DNA of 64,000 nucleotides from contig JAZGUH010000145.1 of the NCBI GenBank assembly GCA_037893225.1, positions 1,240,001-1,304,000 of the forward strand, written 5' to 3'. A program made the position numbers and the translations under genes. The DNA is from Hippasteria phrygiana (lineage: Eukaryota; Echinodermata; Asteroidea; Valvatida; Goniasteridae). Positions 1-10,950 of the stretch are shown piece by piece. Numbering within the stretch: position 1 is the first letter of the stretch; each line of letters opens with the position of its first letter. The notes below the pieces were generated by a model, which worked only from the letters and a program-made list of their open reading frames with translations, was not told the origin of the DNA and searched no databases.

Positions 1-3000
1 TAGAGCTGGAAGGACTTACATTGGGTTTACTGCGGTTTTTGTTTGGAGCGCCGATATCTTCCGTTTCCCTGAATATATCAACCAAACACTCACCCAAAAT
101 GCAGAGTAGTCATTCATGCAGCGACTGATCCCCTCAAAATGAGAATACGATCAAGTTAAACCCGAAAAAAAACATTTTTCGTGCAACCCGGAGCATGCAC
201 AAACGAGCTGTGCATATTATAGTAGTGGATTCTTAAACATGACATGGATACATGTTTGCATATATCGGCCAGCGGCACTGCGCGCGCCTCGGGGCTCAAC
301 GGGTGCCTCTTGGAGTTGGACGTGAAATTCGACTTTTCGTCCGGCTCGTATTTGAACCTTAGTGTCTGCACCTTATTCCTCGAACTCTACTTGTATCTCA
401 AGTGACGTATCTATCATTTTGGATGCTGTTGTAAGGGTGAAACCGGATGCTTTTGTTGAGACTTCAGATACATATTCAGAAAAACCACACGATCACTGCA
501 GACGACCTTAGACGCTACTATCGGCAGATCATGTCCAAACGTTTAAAAAGGCGATAGAGGATCCAATGGAGGAAGTTCAGTAGCGGACAGCAACATGTTT
601 CAATTTGGTGGTCCAGATATTCAGGTAAGCATGTCGAAAATTGCGAGATTTTACTTTAATATTCCGCACCAGCATGGTTCAGAAGCAGCGAAATCTTGGA
701 AAATAAACCAACCCTGCTTGCCTAAATATGTGGCACTACGTGTTATTTTTAAAGATTTATCTCCTAAATATTTGTGGAATATGAGATAGAAATTTACATA
801 GTACAAAATATATATATGAACACTCTACATGTACATTACTAAAAGAAATTTGTGACCATACACTGCCAATAATACATGTAGGCCTAAAGTCAACACAAAT
901 TAACATGTTTTTCCTCTATTTAGCAGTGCAAATTCTCCAACAAAAGCCTCAAATGTATGTGATTACACAATTCTGAACATGAATGATTGCAGCTAAATGC
1001 TTTGACATGTTGGACAGACATTTTCAACACAACTTGAAAAAGTTGTTGTTGGGGAGTGAGTTATGCTCCTATACTAGTCTTGTCTCAGAAAAGTTACAAC
1101 CCAGTCTGCAAGTAGGGCCTACATGTAGTACATCTGTACAAATTATAAACCCAACCAGCTAGTCAGATACAGCGAAATCTTGGAAATTAACCAACCCTGC
1201 TTGTCTAAATATGTGCCACAACCTGTTACTTCAAGATTTATCTCCTAAATATTTGTGGAAAATGAGACACAAATTTACTGTACATGTATGTGAACACTGT
1301 AGTGAAAATTCCCTAACAAAATTACAAAATTCTGAGGAGAGATTTTACTTTAATACCCCTACCAGCATGGGTCAGAAACACAGAAATCTTGGGAAATAAC
1401 CAACCCTGTTTGTCTAAGTATGTGGCACAACTTATTTCAAGATTTATTTCCTAAAGATTTGTGGAAAATGAGACAGAAATTTACATATGTACATGTACAT
1501 GTATATAAACACTGTAGTACATGTACATTAATTTCTGACCAGACACTGCCAAGAATAATTAGGCTATGTATAGTGAACACAAACTGTTTTCCTCTATTTA
1601 GCAGTGAAAATTCCCCAACAAAAGCCTCCAACTAAAGGTTGTGCCATATGATGACACGATTATGAAGAGAGATTTTACTTTCAAACCCCCACCAACTGAA
1701 TAAACTGAAGAGTTTGATGTCTAAAATACATGTTTTCGGGGAGTGAGATATGCCCCTACTTGTCTCAGAGAAGTTAATTATTATTATTATACACAGCCTA
1801 GTCTGCAAGTTGGGCCTGGGGGCATGCATGTATCTGTACAAATTATAAACCCAACCAGCTCACCCTGAACCCCAGATAAAAAACCCAAAACTCAACACAT
1901 GAATAAAATATAGAAATACACAGGGGACAATTTTTATTGTTCCTTATTTCAGATTTGATGACAGCATGTACATTTGTCAGTGAAGATGGCAGTGGATCAA
2001 ACAGAATTGAGCTGCAGTACCTAACTTTTGCCATATCTTAAGAACTTTATTCAACACTTTCTTTAATAAACCACCTTCTGTGTACTTACAGACAGCAATA
2101 TTGAACAAATGGAAGTCAGACTTTTGCAATTGAAATTTACAGTGATATGGTACAAATAAGCGATGGGTTTCACATGTAACATTGACACCAGTGTCTATGT
2201 TACATGTAAAATCCACAAAAATTCATATTTTATGCCTCATATTTACTGAAGAGGTCTGATTTTCATATATTTTCATTAGAGATGTATATCCTTAACTAGT
2301 TCATAAAATGTTCAAGGCAAATCAATGGAAATATGTCAGAAAATGTGTTTTTGTTTCACATGTAACACGAACACCATATATTTTTCATTTACGGAAGACC
2401 CATCAGCCTATATCTACCAGCTTTCTTAGAAGAGTCGCAAGTTTTATACCATAATAAGACCTACTTATAAGTTTATAAAATTAGTAACAATTAGACAAAT
2501 TAATAAAAGCAGAGAGAATATAATGACATTTTAAGGTACTGGTTTCACGTGTAACAGGACACCAAATTTGGAGGAATGTCACACATTTTGACAATATATC
2601 TTCATCGAGTGTGAAAAACAATCCAAAGAATCCTGTATTTGACTTGTGAAACTACTAATTGCAAGTGTGCATGAACAACGTATCCAGATCAGGGAAAACT
2701 GATAAAGGTAGAAAATATATATTTTAGGGTTTAAACATTGCCCTTTTTGGCAAAATGTCACACTTTATGTACCCAACTTCATGGAATGAACCACATACAT
2801 GTAGGTTTAACTCAATACACGTAAGCTCAATGTAATGTGGGCACATAAACATGATATAATTGAAAACAAGATTAGAGATGGTAGCTGAATATTAAACCTA
2901 ATCATGTAAATGATATCTTAACCATAAAAGTCCTCAATTCTCAGTAGATGATTTTCACACACCCTAGGAGATTATTAGGGTAAAGGTTTGTATGCAATCT

Positions 3001-3986
3001 GTTTAGACTATAAGAAAATAAACTTTAAAAGAAAACAAAGCAGACTGTACATACCTACATGTTGATATTTAATGGTGGCCGCATTGAATAGTTTTATTCC
3101 ACCATGATTGTTTGCAGGGGGGGGGGGGGTCCTGTTATCAACTTGGATGAGAAATGTGCAGTATGGTGATGATGCTGTAACTTATAATACCACAGAGATT
3201 TTAAGACAAACAATTCTTTTAAATATTATATTACTGAAAAGAGTAAATAGAATTAGAAATAGAATGAGAGCCAATAGTAGTCATGTTAGGTTAACCCTAT
3301 TGTGGATTTTTATTGATTCAATTTTTTGGTAATTTTGGAGGACAATTTCAGTTAAAAGTTGTGACCATTATTGCTAAATTGCTAATTTTATAATTGAAAA
3401 TTTGAGCCTAATTTATTTCTGATCAATTTGTTATAAATATAAAAATAATGTTATGAGTCATTTAAAATAGTAACAATAAACAAACACCAATTATTATAGA
3501 AAATTAAATGATCAAAACTAAATAAAAACAAATTAAAGCCAGTCGCAGCACTGACAGAAAATTGGGCATTGCAAATAGCGTCGCCAATGCCGGTTCGCGT
3601 GAATCTCTCTACTGACGTGCTAGCTCCATGTGTCTGCTGCATGTGATTTAGCCATTTACTATCTTTCTTCTTTCTATCTTTTTTCTGTCTTCTTTGCTGA
3701 TGGTAGCTGTTAGTGCCACAGCCATTATGTACATCTTATAATATATCATCTTATCTTGTTTTTGTTATTAAAGTGGGTGGATCGGATGGCTGTAATGGGA
3801 GGAGGGCATTATTAATTAACACTTATTTTCAAAAGCTAACAAATGGTTAGCCCCATCAGGGGTTCATCAGTACCATAATACCAAACAACTTTTCTCTGCA
3901 AAATGATATTAAATGTCATGGAAATTTAGTCTTGGAAAGTCATGGAAAGGTCATGGAATTTGATTTTCAGATTTCTGTGGGAACCC
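1..3986. repeat. Copy 1 (5'-truncated by window) of a duplicated non-coding module
   Basis: Position 1 matches 11,441 and 33,134, and the similarity runs colinearly to the start of the satellite. The module is AT-rich with no credible coding region; its short open frames are not preserved among the three copies. It contains old internal repeats of the phrase around 'AAGATTTATCTCCTAAATAT' (about 740, 1,230 and 1,440), ACATGT-rich stretches and a poly-G run near 3,117-3,130 that differs in length in every copy. Relative to copies 2 and 3 it lacks roughly 90 bp near 1,725. The site GGAAA at 3,944-3,948 is the unoccupied counterpart of the RAG-like insertion in copy 3. Confidence 0.85.
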
Positions 3987-5364
3987 TGACTTGACTTTCA
4001 ATGATGGTCATCACATGTCACGTGACGCCATCTTAAAGAGGCATTTTTCGAAGCCATATATCTATGGAAGTACAAGTCCGATTAAGTTGATACGTGGTAT
4101 CTAGATAGGCCAGCATGTGTTACAGATGGAAATTGATGTGACGTCATGATTACGTCATCATACGATTTTATAGTATTCTTTTAGTTTTTGAACCTTTTAA
4201 AGTCATATCTCATCAACGGTACATACTAATTTCGAAAAAAAAATTATTAGGTCCGTTAGGTCATAGATACTTACATATAAATGCGAAAAATGGGTGCCGT
4301 CATGATGACGTCATCAAAAATGTGCTTTTTTTTAAAGCACGTATAAGGGTAGGTTTGATCGTCATGAAAATTGGTGGGCCAGTTGGTATTGTCATAGCAT
4401 GTAAAATTCGAAATGCCGTCATGATCACGTCATTGGCTGATTTTTTGTGAATCTTTAAATGTTTCACATTTCATTGTAGGCCTACTCTCCAATTCTATAT
4501 TGTCATTGATCAAATTGACTCCAATCTTGACACAGGCCAAGACCACGTTGCAAATTTGCTTTGAGAAGTGCTGGCGTTATAACGTCATCATGGATCACGC
4601 AGCATGAACTTAAAGGTCGAGTTTAAAGTTAGAAATTTGGGTCATGAAATAATCTCAGATCTTAGAAACCTCATCAAAGACAAGACCCTTAACAACTTTT
4701 ATGCTGAAAAAAAATTAAAAAAACGGAAAAGCCCTATGTTCTGTTCTTGTAACAGACATAGAAGTCTAGTTTGTTCTTCTTCTTCTTCTTCTTCTTTTAG
4801 TTCTGACCAAAATCCCATAGACTTTGTACACGAATTTTGTCGGCGGCACTTTAGGTCTTAAAAAACCTCAGAACCTAACCAAACTTACATCAAACATAGA
4901 CCCTAAGCTGAAATTGTATGTCGTAGAGTGACGTCATGATGACGTCATCAAGTGATTTTTTATGAATTTTTGAATTTTTAAAATCGTAACATTCTTTTCA
5001 ATATATCTAGCGAACAAAACAAGATATTTTCAAAATTCTTTTTGTTATAGCTTTGGTATGTCTCAAAGATATGTCTTAAAAGGGAAAAATTGTGTGACGT
5101 CAAGATGACGTCATCAAAAATTAGTTTTTTTTTAAACGCATGCCAGGCTCGGTCCGATTATAAAAATGTATACATTGAATTTTTCTCTACCTAGTTCCAA
5201 AATTTCATGATCGTGGCTCACTCAAGTCAGAAATAACAGTCATTTGAAAATTTAGAGCAAATTCAATATAACACAAAGGAATTCTGGGAAGGGCGGATAA
5301 CCATGGCTTAAATGTGCATGCTGTTTATAAAAAGGGTTGATTTCTAGTCTTTTTTCAAGTCGCT
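3987..5364. repeat. Satellite block S1 with TGACGTCA dyads
   Basis: Short (1.4 kb) version of the satellite seen at 16,135-27,040 and 44,377-54,481. Paired TGACGTCA-like palindromes recur in degenerate or intact form (about 4,138, 4,298, 4,930 and 5,095). It contains a Helitron-like terminus (4,725-4,769), a TTC microsatellite (about 4,775-4,797) and a single 401-bp-family unit (about 4,985-5,364), whose last bases 'TTCAAGTCGCT' abut the LINE. It is colinear with the start of S3, so S1 may represent the less expanded arrangement. No gene is evident. Confidence 0.8.
4725..4769 (+). mobile_element. Helitron-like 3' terminus
   Basis: GGAAAAGCC is followed by an imperfect hairpin (CTATGTTCTGTT / AACAGACATAG), a short spacer and CTAG, with T as the next base. 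A hairpin a few bases before CTRR, inserted 5' of T, is the known 3' signature of Helitrons. The same arrangement with different hairpin sequences recurs at seven other places in this window. Confidence 0.55.
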
Positions 5365-6045
5365 AATCACAGGTAGCTGTGGACGGTCGTACATTTTTGC
5401 TCTCTGTGCTTTTCACCGTTTTCTAGCGTTTTTCGAGTGGCGTTTTGCCCATTTTTTGCAGGGTTGGTCAATTTCAACTTATAGACCACCCTGGTCATTC
5501 TTTTGGTCAATTTTTTGGTGTTTTTGTTGAGTTTTTAGAGGGTTTTTGGGGGTATTTTTGGTTACTGCTGTTGTGTATAAGTTCTACACACAGCAGCGTT
5601 TCTTTTGTTTGCACGTACGGCTTGTGGCAGTGCACAGCCCTACGTAGCGTTTGTTAAGCTTTTGTGTTCAGTGCACAGCCCCCAGTCTTCGGTTACGTAA
5701 GCATCCGGAGTACTGTGTGGGCTGTGTTATTTCTTTTGAATAGGCGGGCAAAGGTATTTGCCCTCCTTTCTTTCTTTTTCTCAGCACTGTCGAAGTAGAC
5801 AGTGCTTGTGTATATATACAAATACATATATATCCTGTTTGCCTTGCTATCTGCAGTGAGATAGCAAGGTAGATATTTTCTTTCGGCACCAATACAAGTG
5901 TTTTTGGTGCCATTTGTACATATAATTATCCGAGTAGGATAATTTTATTCTTTTTTACCGGACTAGGCAGCTGCTAGCCGGTTCCTTTTTTTGCCTACCC
6001 CAGTTGGGTTAGTTTTTCTTTGCGTTTCCCCTTTTTCCCCTAGGA
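5365..6045 (+). promoter_or_regulatory. LINE copy A 5' leader with a row of stem-loops
   Basis: The leader upstream of ORF1 contains successive perfect or near-perfect hairpins: CACAGCCC/GGGCTGTG (5,674-5,726), GCACTGTC/GACAGTGC (5,783-5,804), CCTTGCTATCT/AGATAGCAAGG (5,842-5,869), GGCACCAA/TTGGTGCC (5,885-5,911), AATTATCC/GGATAATT (5,924-5,944), CCGG(A)CTAG/CTAGCCGG (5,958-5,981) and ACCCC/GGGT (about 5,996-6,010). The stems are kept in copy B while most loop and spacer bases vary. An internal promoter or a translation-related RNA structure is plausible but is inference. Confidence 0.6.
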
Positions 6046-7473
6046 ATGCCTTCCCAAGCATTCTCCCCCCGGCGCCTCCGAGCCTTCGAACTGAAAGTCG
6101 ATGGCAAAGAGGCGCCTAGTGATGTGTTTAAGGTCCTCCGGGAGGTCGGGGTTATCCCCAAAGACCACTTGGAGGCCTTACAACCTCTACCCGGCGGCAG
6201 ATTTGACGTCACTTTCAAGTCTGCCGCATTAGCCCAACGTTTTGGGCCAGTTTTGGCGGGGCGTCCCGGTTGCCATGTGTCGTCATTTGGCGCCGTGACG
6301 CTCGTCACTGTCAAGTTTGTGGAGGTGGACTTGGACGACAACGTCGTCCGGTCCATCCTCTCACGCTTTGGGAAGGTTCAGAAGGGTAGGTTTCAAACCT
6401 ACCCGGATGAGCCTTCCGTTTTTACTGGCACCCGGCAGTACCTCATGTCGGATGTCAAGTCCATCCCTTCAGTTCTCCGCATCGGGAACCGCAACGCCTG
6501 GGTGTCCCACTTGGGACAGACCAGGACCTGTGCCCGATGCGGGGACCCTGGCCACACGGCCAATCAATGTAACACCGTGAGGTGTTACAAGTGTTTGGAG
6601 GTGGGACACACTTCCTCCGAGTGTCCAAACTCGGTGAAGTGTACTTTTTGCGGGGAGGCGGGGCACAACTTTCAGCGGTGCCCCAAATCCTACGCAACTA
6701 AAGTTAAGCCTACCAAACGGTGGGCTGATGTAGTGGTGGTTCAGGAGCCAACTCCTCCTGCACCACCCCCTAGTCCAGAACCTTCCGCTACGTCTGCATC
6801 TGCAGCTGCAGATGCAGACAAATCGGAAGGCTCCACGCCCGTTTCGTCTTCGTCTTCGGACGGGGACACTATTTGTGGGGACGACAGCCCGCAGACGTCC
6901 TCTTTTAAGTTGCCTCGAGCGTCCTGCCTTGGATGTTCGGGGATTGTAGGTCCGTTTGAGGCGCACTCCGAGTGGAAATGTTTCCACTGCGAGCGTGCCA
7001 TCATTCGGACTACTAGTTTTAGCCTTGTCGGTTGCGCCGGGTGCACGGGCGTTAACTCGCAGCCAACTTTGGTCTGCGACAAGCCCGCGTGCCTAGGGGC
7101 CGCGACCGATAAGGTTAATCCCTTTGTAGTCCCGCGAGGAAGGAGGAAGAAGACGAAGAGGGCTCGTCCCTCCTCAGATTCGGACTCCCCATCCTCCGGG
7201 TCAATTCCCCAGAAACGTTTTTCTGGAAAGCCCGGATCTACACTCTCCGAATCTTCTGACTCGGAAGAGGGTAGACCCGGGAAGGAGATTCTTCCTCCCC
7301 TCTCACCTTTGTTTCCTTCTGTGGAGACTATTCCTGCTACTCAACCTAGCCTGTCCGGCTCCTCGGGGTCCGGGGAGTCGGACATGGACGGGCAGGGTGG
7401 AGATGAGGACGAATTTTTGTCCTCGGCAGAATCTCCCCCTAGCCCAACCCCTGGGGCGGAATCGCCCCCTTAG
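6046..7473 (+). CDS. LINE ORF1: zinc-knuckle RNA-binding protein (copy A)
   Basis: A 475-aa protein starting at the ATG in 'AGGAATGCCTTC'. The N-terminal ~150 residues read like an RNA-recognition-type fold (a variable region preceding the knuckles, as in Tx1-type ORF1/ZCCHC3-like proteins; inference). Three consecutive CCHC knuckles (C-x2-C-x4-H-x4-C) lie at residues 162-175, 180-193 and 199-212. After an Ala/Pro/Ser-rich linker comes a second cysteine cluster with pairs at 294/297, 312/315, 330/333 and 344/349, which I do not recognise. The C-terminus is acidic and Ser/Pro-rich. The expected role is to coat the LINE RNA in the ribonucleoprotein particle and act as a nucleic-acid chaperone. 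The stop lies 24 bp before the ORF2 ATG. Confidence 0.9.
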   Translation: MPSQAFSPRRLRAFELKVDGKEAPSDVFKVLREVGVIPKDHLEALQPLPGGRFDVTFKSAALAQRFGPVLAGRPGCHVSSFGAVTLVTVKFVEVDLDDNVVRSILSRFGKVQKGRFQTYPDEPSVFTGTRQYLMSDVKSIPSVLRIGNRNAWVSHLGQTRTCARCGDPGHTANQCNTVRCYKCLEVGHTSSECPNSVKCTFCGEAGHNFQRCPKSYATKVKPTKRWADVVVVQEPTPPAPPPSPEPSATSASAAADADKSEGSTPVSSSSSDGDTICGDDSPQTSSFKLPRASCLGCSGIVGPFEAHSEWKCFHCERAIIRTTSFSLVGCAGCTGVNSQPTLVCDKPACLGAATDKVNPFVVPRGRRKKTKRARPSSDSDSPSSGSIPQKRFSGKPGSTLSESSDSEEGRPGKEILPPLSPLFPSVETIPATQPSLSGSSGSGESDMDGQGGDEDEFLSSAESPPSPTPGAESPP

Positions 7474-7497
7474 TTTTTTTGATCCATAATTCACAAT

Positions 7498-10400
7498 ATG
7501 GTCGCCATTCTTACACTTAATGTCCAGGGCATGCGCGCTCCCGTAAAGAGGAGACAAGTTTTTGAGTTGTGTGGAGATTACGATATTTCCTGTATTCAGG
7601 AATGTCATATCTCCTCCAACTCCGATTTAGCTGCTTGGCAGGCAGAATGGAGGGGCAGGATGTTCGCCAGTTTTGGCACATTCAACTCCTGTGGTACCAT
7701 CATCCTTCTGCCTGCTAAAAGCCCCTTCGTTTTTTCTGATCCTTCCTTCGATACTGAGGGGAGGATCGTTTCTGGTATTTTGCGTGGTCCTGGCAGCGGG
7801 TCTGGGGTGCGACTTTGCACAATTTATGCCCCCACCAATGCCAGGTCGCGCCGTCTCTTCTTTGCAGGATTAGGCGTATACCTGACGGGTAACTTTCCCA
7901 TTCTCCTGACGGGCGATTTTAATTGTGTTTCAGATGTAGCTTTAGATCACCGAGGTTCCGATAACACACGTTGTGGAATCGGGGCCAAGGAGATCGAACA
8001 TCTGCTTTCTGATTTTGACCTTCGAGACTGCTGGCGGTCTCTTCACCCGTCGGACGTTTCTTATACATGGCGTAATGCGGCTAACACACTATCCAGCCGG
8101 CTAGACCGTTTTTACGTGTCGAACCTGGTTGATGTGGTGTCTTGCCAGCATGAGCCATGTTATTTTAGCGACCATGATTGTGTAGTTATGGATTTTCCTT
8201 TACCGGAGAAAGCACGTGTTGGTGGAGGTTTTTGGAAATGTAATGTTTCCGTCCTTGCCGACGCGGGTTTTCAACGGGAATTCCGCTGTGCTTATGCGGG
8301 TTGGCGGTCTCTCAAGGAGGGGTACGACAACGAGCTCCTCTGGTGGGAGGACGCCAAATCCCGCATAAAGCGTTTTATTATTTCCTTTTCTTGTCGCTTG
8401 GCAAGAAAGAAGCGGAAGCGTAGGGTGTCACTTTTGTCTTCCCTGCGCTCCGTTACTTCTGATTTAGATGCCGGGAAGTGTGACGCTGCCACTCTTTCCC
8501 GGCATAACGAAATCAAGGAGGCCCTTCAAGAATTGGACGACTTCGAAGCGGAGGGTGCCCGGATCCGCTCGCGGGTTCGGGAACTCGAGGAAGGGGAGAA
8601 GCCGTCCAAGTATTTTTTTCATCTAGAATCCTCCCAGGCTCGGAAGAAAATTATTTCCTCCGTCCGTAACCCACGGGGAGACATCGTTACATCCTCCGGA
8701 GAAATTTCTACCGTTTATCGAGATTTCTTTCTCGACCTTTTTTTTGAAGAGCCTGTGGAGGTTGACTCACAGGGCCCTTTTCTTGACTCTTTGTCTACAC
8801 TTGTAGATGAAGCGAGCCGCATTGACTTGGACAGTCCACTTGAATTGTCTGAGCTCGATGCGGCCCTTCGTAGCATGGCCAACGGTAAGACTCCCGGAGG
8901 GGACGGCCTGCTCAGGGAATTCTACGTGAATTTTTGGGACATGGTCGGCCCCGACCTTCTTGGGGTCTTTCATTGTGCCTTTATACTCAATCATTTAGGT
9001 GATTCCCAACGTTTGGGGATCATAACACTTTTGGAGAAGGTTGGGGATCCGCTTGATCCCAAAAACAAGCGCCCCATCTCTCTCCTTAATGTTGATTATA
9101 AGATCCTGTCGAAGGCCTTGTGCCTCCGTTTGGGTAATGTTTTACCTGACATAGTCGGTCAATTTCAGACTTGTGGCGTCAAGGGGAGGTCCATCCATGA
9201 TAATACCAGACTCCTTCGGGATCTGGTAGCATACGTGGATGGAAGGAACCTTGACTGCCTCGTTATTTCCCTCGACCAGCAGAAGGCCTTCGACAGGGTC
9301 AATTGGGATTTCCTTTTTAAGGTCCTAGACCAATTTGGTTTTGGGCCGAATTTCCGGCACTGGATTAAACTGTTATACACAGATATATCCAGTGCAGTCT
9401 TGTTGAATGGGGTTGTTTCCGACCCCTTTTTTGTCACGAGGGGTGTAAGGCAAGGTTGCCCTCTCTCCCCTCTTCTATATGTCCTTTTTATTGAGCCTTT
9501 TGCTCAGACAGTCCTCAATGATCGCCGCGTGACTGGTTTGGCAATGCCCGGGGCCAATGGCTTGCAATGCAAAGTGTTGCAGTACGCTGACGACACGACC
9601 TGCATTGTAAGGGATTGCCAATCTCTCAGGCGGCTTTTTGGGATCATTGATTTTTTTTCGCGTGCGAGCGGGTCTCGCTTAAATCTTGCCAAGTCGAAAG
9701 GCTTGGTCTTTGGCTCCTGGCCCGATTGCCTTCCCGATCTGGTCCCTATTCAGTGGACCACCGACCCGATCAAGATCAACGGTGTCTGGGTTGGCAAGGG
9801 GGACATGGGCCCTTTTAATTGGAAAGCGCGGCTTCCCAAACTGCAGTCCTCTTTGGACAGCTGGAAAAGGGGGACGTTTTCCCTCTTAGGTAAGGTATTG
9901 CTGGTCAATACCTTAATTCTATCACCTTTGTTTTTTCTGGCTCCGGTTTATCCACTTCCACTTGCAGTAGAGCGGACTATAAACCGAGCTATTTTTTCCT
10001 TCATTTGGTCAGGCAAGACTGAACTCGTCCGGAGGACAGTTCTTGTCCAGTCCCTAGCCAAGGGCGGGTTGGGTGTTACCAACCTCCGCGACAAATGTGA
10101 CGCCTTTTTCGTTCTTGGGGTAAAGGCCTTGTTGGGCGATGGGGGCCCACCCTTGAGATTTTTTTCTCTATACTGGGTGGCCTTGTCGCTCCGCCGGGTC
10201 TTTCCCCCGAATTGGTGGCGGAACGATGTTCCTCACGCTTTTTCGCCCACGGGCTATTATAAGCAGTTTTGCAAGCTGGTCTTGCTGGCTGTTGAGATTT
10301 CCCCGGACGTTGATTGGGGGCCGGCGTCGGTTCGCAGTCTTTGCGAGCTTTTTGCGGGCCAACGTCCTAATCAGCGTCCGGCTTGCAACATTTCTGACAT

Positions 10401-10950
10401 CAGTCAGCTTTTTAAAGTTTGTCATGCCTCCAATTTGAGCAACCGACTTCGGGACTTAAATTGGAGGATCGTTTGGGGGGCACTTAAGACTTCTCAACGT
10501 CTTTTTCGTTGGGGTATAGGGGACGGTAAGTGCCCTCGGGTCGGCTGTGCCGCTCCCGAGACACTCTGTCATATTTTTTGGGACTGTTCCTTTGTTTACA
10601 ATTTGTGGGCTTGGGTTGAGCATCTTGGATGTAAAGCACAAGCCCGACGTTTTTCTCTTACACGTTCCTATGTCCTCTACGGGTCTGGTGTGGACACTAG
10701 CCCGGAGTCCCTTTTGATTTGGTTTTTAATTTGCACGGTGAGGTGGCTGGTTTGGCTTTCGCGTTGCGAGACATTGTATGATGGATCCCGACAGGATGCC
10801 GACCAGGTACTTCTCCGTGTCAAGGGTTCAATTAGGGCACGGCTCCAAGCAGACTTTGCCCGGCTGGACCGGACAAAGTTTCGCACCATTTGGTGCGTGC
10901 GGGGAGCCGTCTGTACTGTCAGAGACGACCGATTGGTATTTCACCTTTAA
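7498..10950 (+). CDS. LINE ORF2: APE endonuclease / reverse transcriptase (copy A, intact)
   Basis: A 1,150-aa replicase. The N-terminal APE-like endonuclease shows the catalytic Glu in 'IQECH' (E35), 'GDFN' (139-142) and 'SDH' (224-226). The reverse transcriptase follows, with 'QKAFDRVNWDF', 'GVRQGCPLSPLLY' and the catalytic 'YADD' (696-699). A C-terminal zinc-finger-like cluster (C1012, C1017, C1024, H1025, C1030) resembles the zf-RVT motif common in LINE ORF2. The enzyme would nick target DNA and prime reverse transcription on it. No frameshift or stop occurs through the full length, in contrast to copy B. Translation probably depends on reinitiation or internal entry because ORF1 ends just upstream. 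Confidence 0.95.
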   Translation: MVAILTLNVQGMRAPVKRRQVFELCGDYDISCIQECHISSNSDLAAWQAEWRGRMFASFGTFNSCGTIILLPAKSPFVFSDPSFDTEGRIVSGILRGPGSGSGVRLCTIYAPTNARSRRLFFAGLGVYLTGNFPILLTGDFNCVSDVALDHRGSDNTRCGIGAKEIEHLLSDFDLRDCWRSLHPSDVSYTWRNAANTLSSRLDRFYVSNLVDVVSCQHEPCYFSDHDCVVMDFPLPEKARVGGGFWKCNVSVLADAGFQREFRCAYAGWRSLKEGYDNELLWWEDAKSRIKRFIISFSCRLARKKRKRRVSLLSSLRSVTSDLDAGKCDAATLSRHNEIKEALQELDDFEAEGARIRSRVRELEEGEKPSKYFFHLESSQARKKIISSVRNPRGDIVTSSGEISTVYRDFFLDLFFEEPVEVDSQGPFLDSLSTLVDEASRIDLDSPLELSELDAALRSMANGKTPGGDGLLREFYVNFWDMVGPDLLGVFHCAFILNHLGDSQRLGIITLLEKVGDPLDPKNKRPISLLNVDYKILSKALCLRLGNVLPDIVGQFQTCGVKGRSIHDNTRLLRDLVAYVDGRNLDCLVISLDQQKAFDRVNWDFLFKVLDQFGFGPNFRHWIKLLYTDISSAVLLNGVVSDPFFVTRGVRQGCPLSPLLYVLFIEPFAQTVLNDRRVTGLAMPGANGLQCKVLQYADDTTCIVRDCQSLRRLFGIIDFFSRASGSRLNLAKSKGLVFGSWPDCLPDLVPIQWTTDPIKINGVWVGKGDMGPFNWKARLPKLQSSLDSWKRGTFSLLGKVLLVNTLILSPLFFLAPVYPLPLAVERTINRAIFSFIWSGKTELVRRTVLVQSLAKGGLGVTNLRDKCDAFFVLGVKALLGDGGPPLRFFSLYWVALSLRRVFPPNWWRNDVPHAFSPTGYYKQFCKLVLLAVEISPDVDWGPASVRSLCELFAGQRPNQRPACNISDISQLFKVCHASNLSNRLRDLNWRIVWGALKTSQRLFRWGIGDGKCPRVGCAAPETLCHIFWDCSFVYNLWAWVEHLGCKAQARRFSLTRSYVLYGSGVDTSPESLLIWFLICTVRWLVWLSRCETLYDGSRQDADQVLLRVKGSIRARLQADFARLDRTKFRTIWCVRGAVCTVRDDRLVFHL

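Noticed and set aside
595..3642. Several 60-85 codon frames in the non-coding module
   Set aside because: They vary in length or are broken between the three module copies and show no coding signature.
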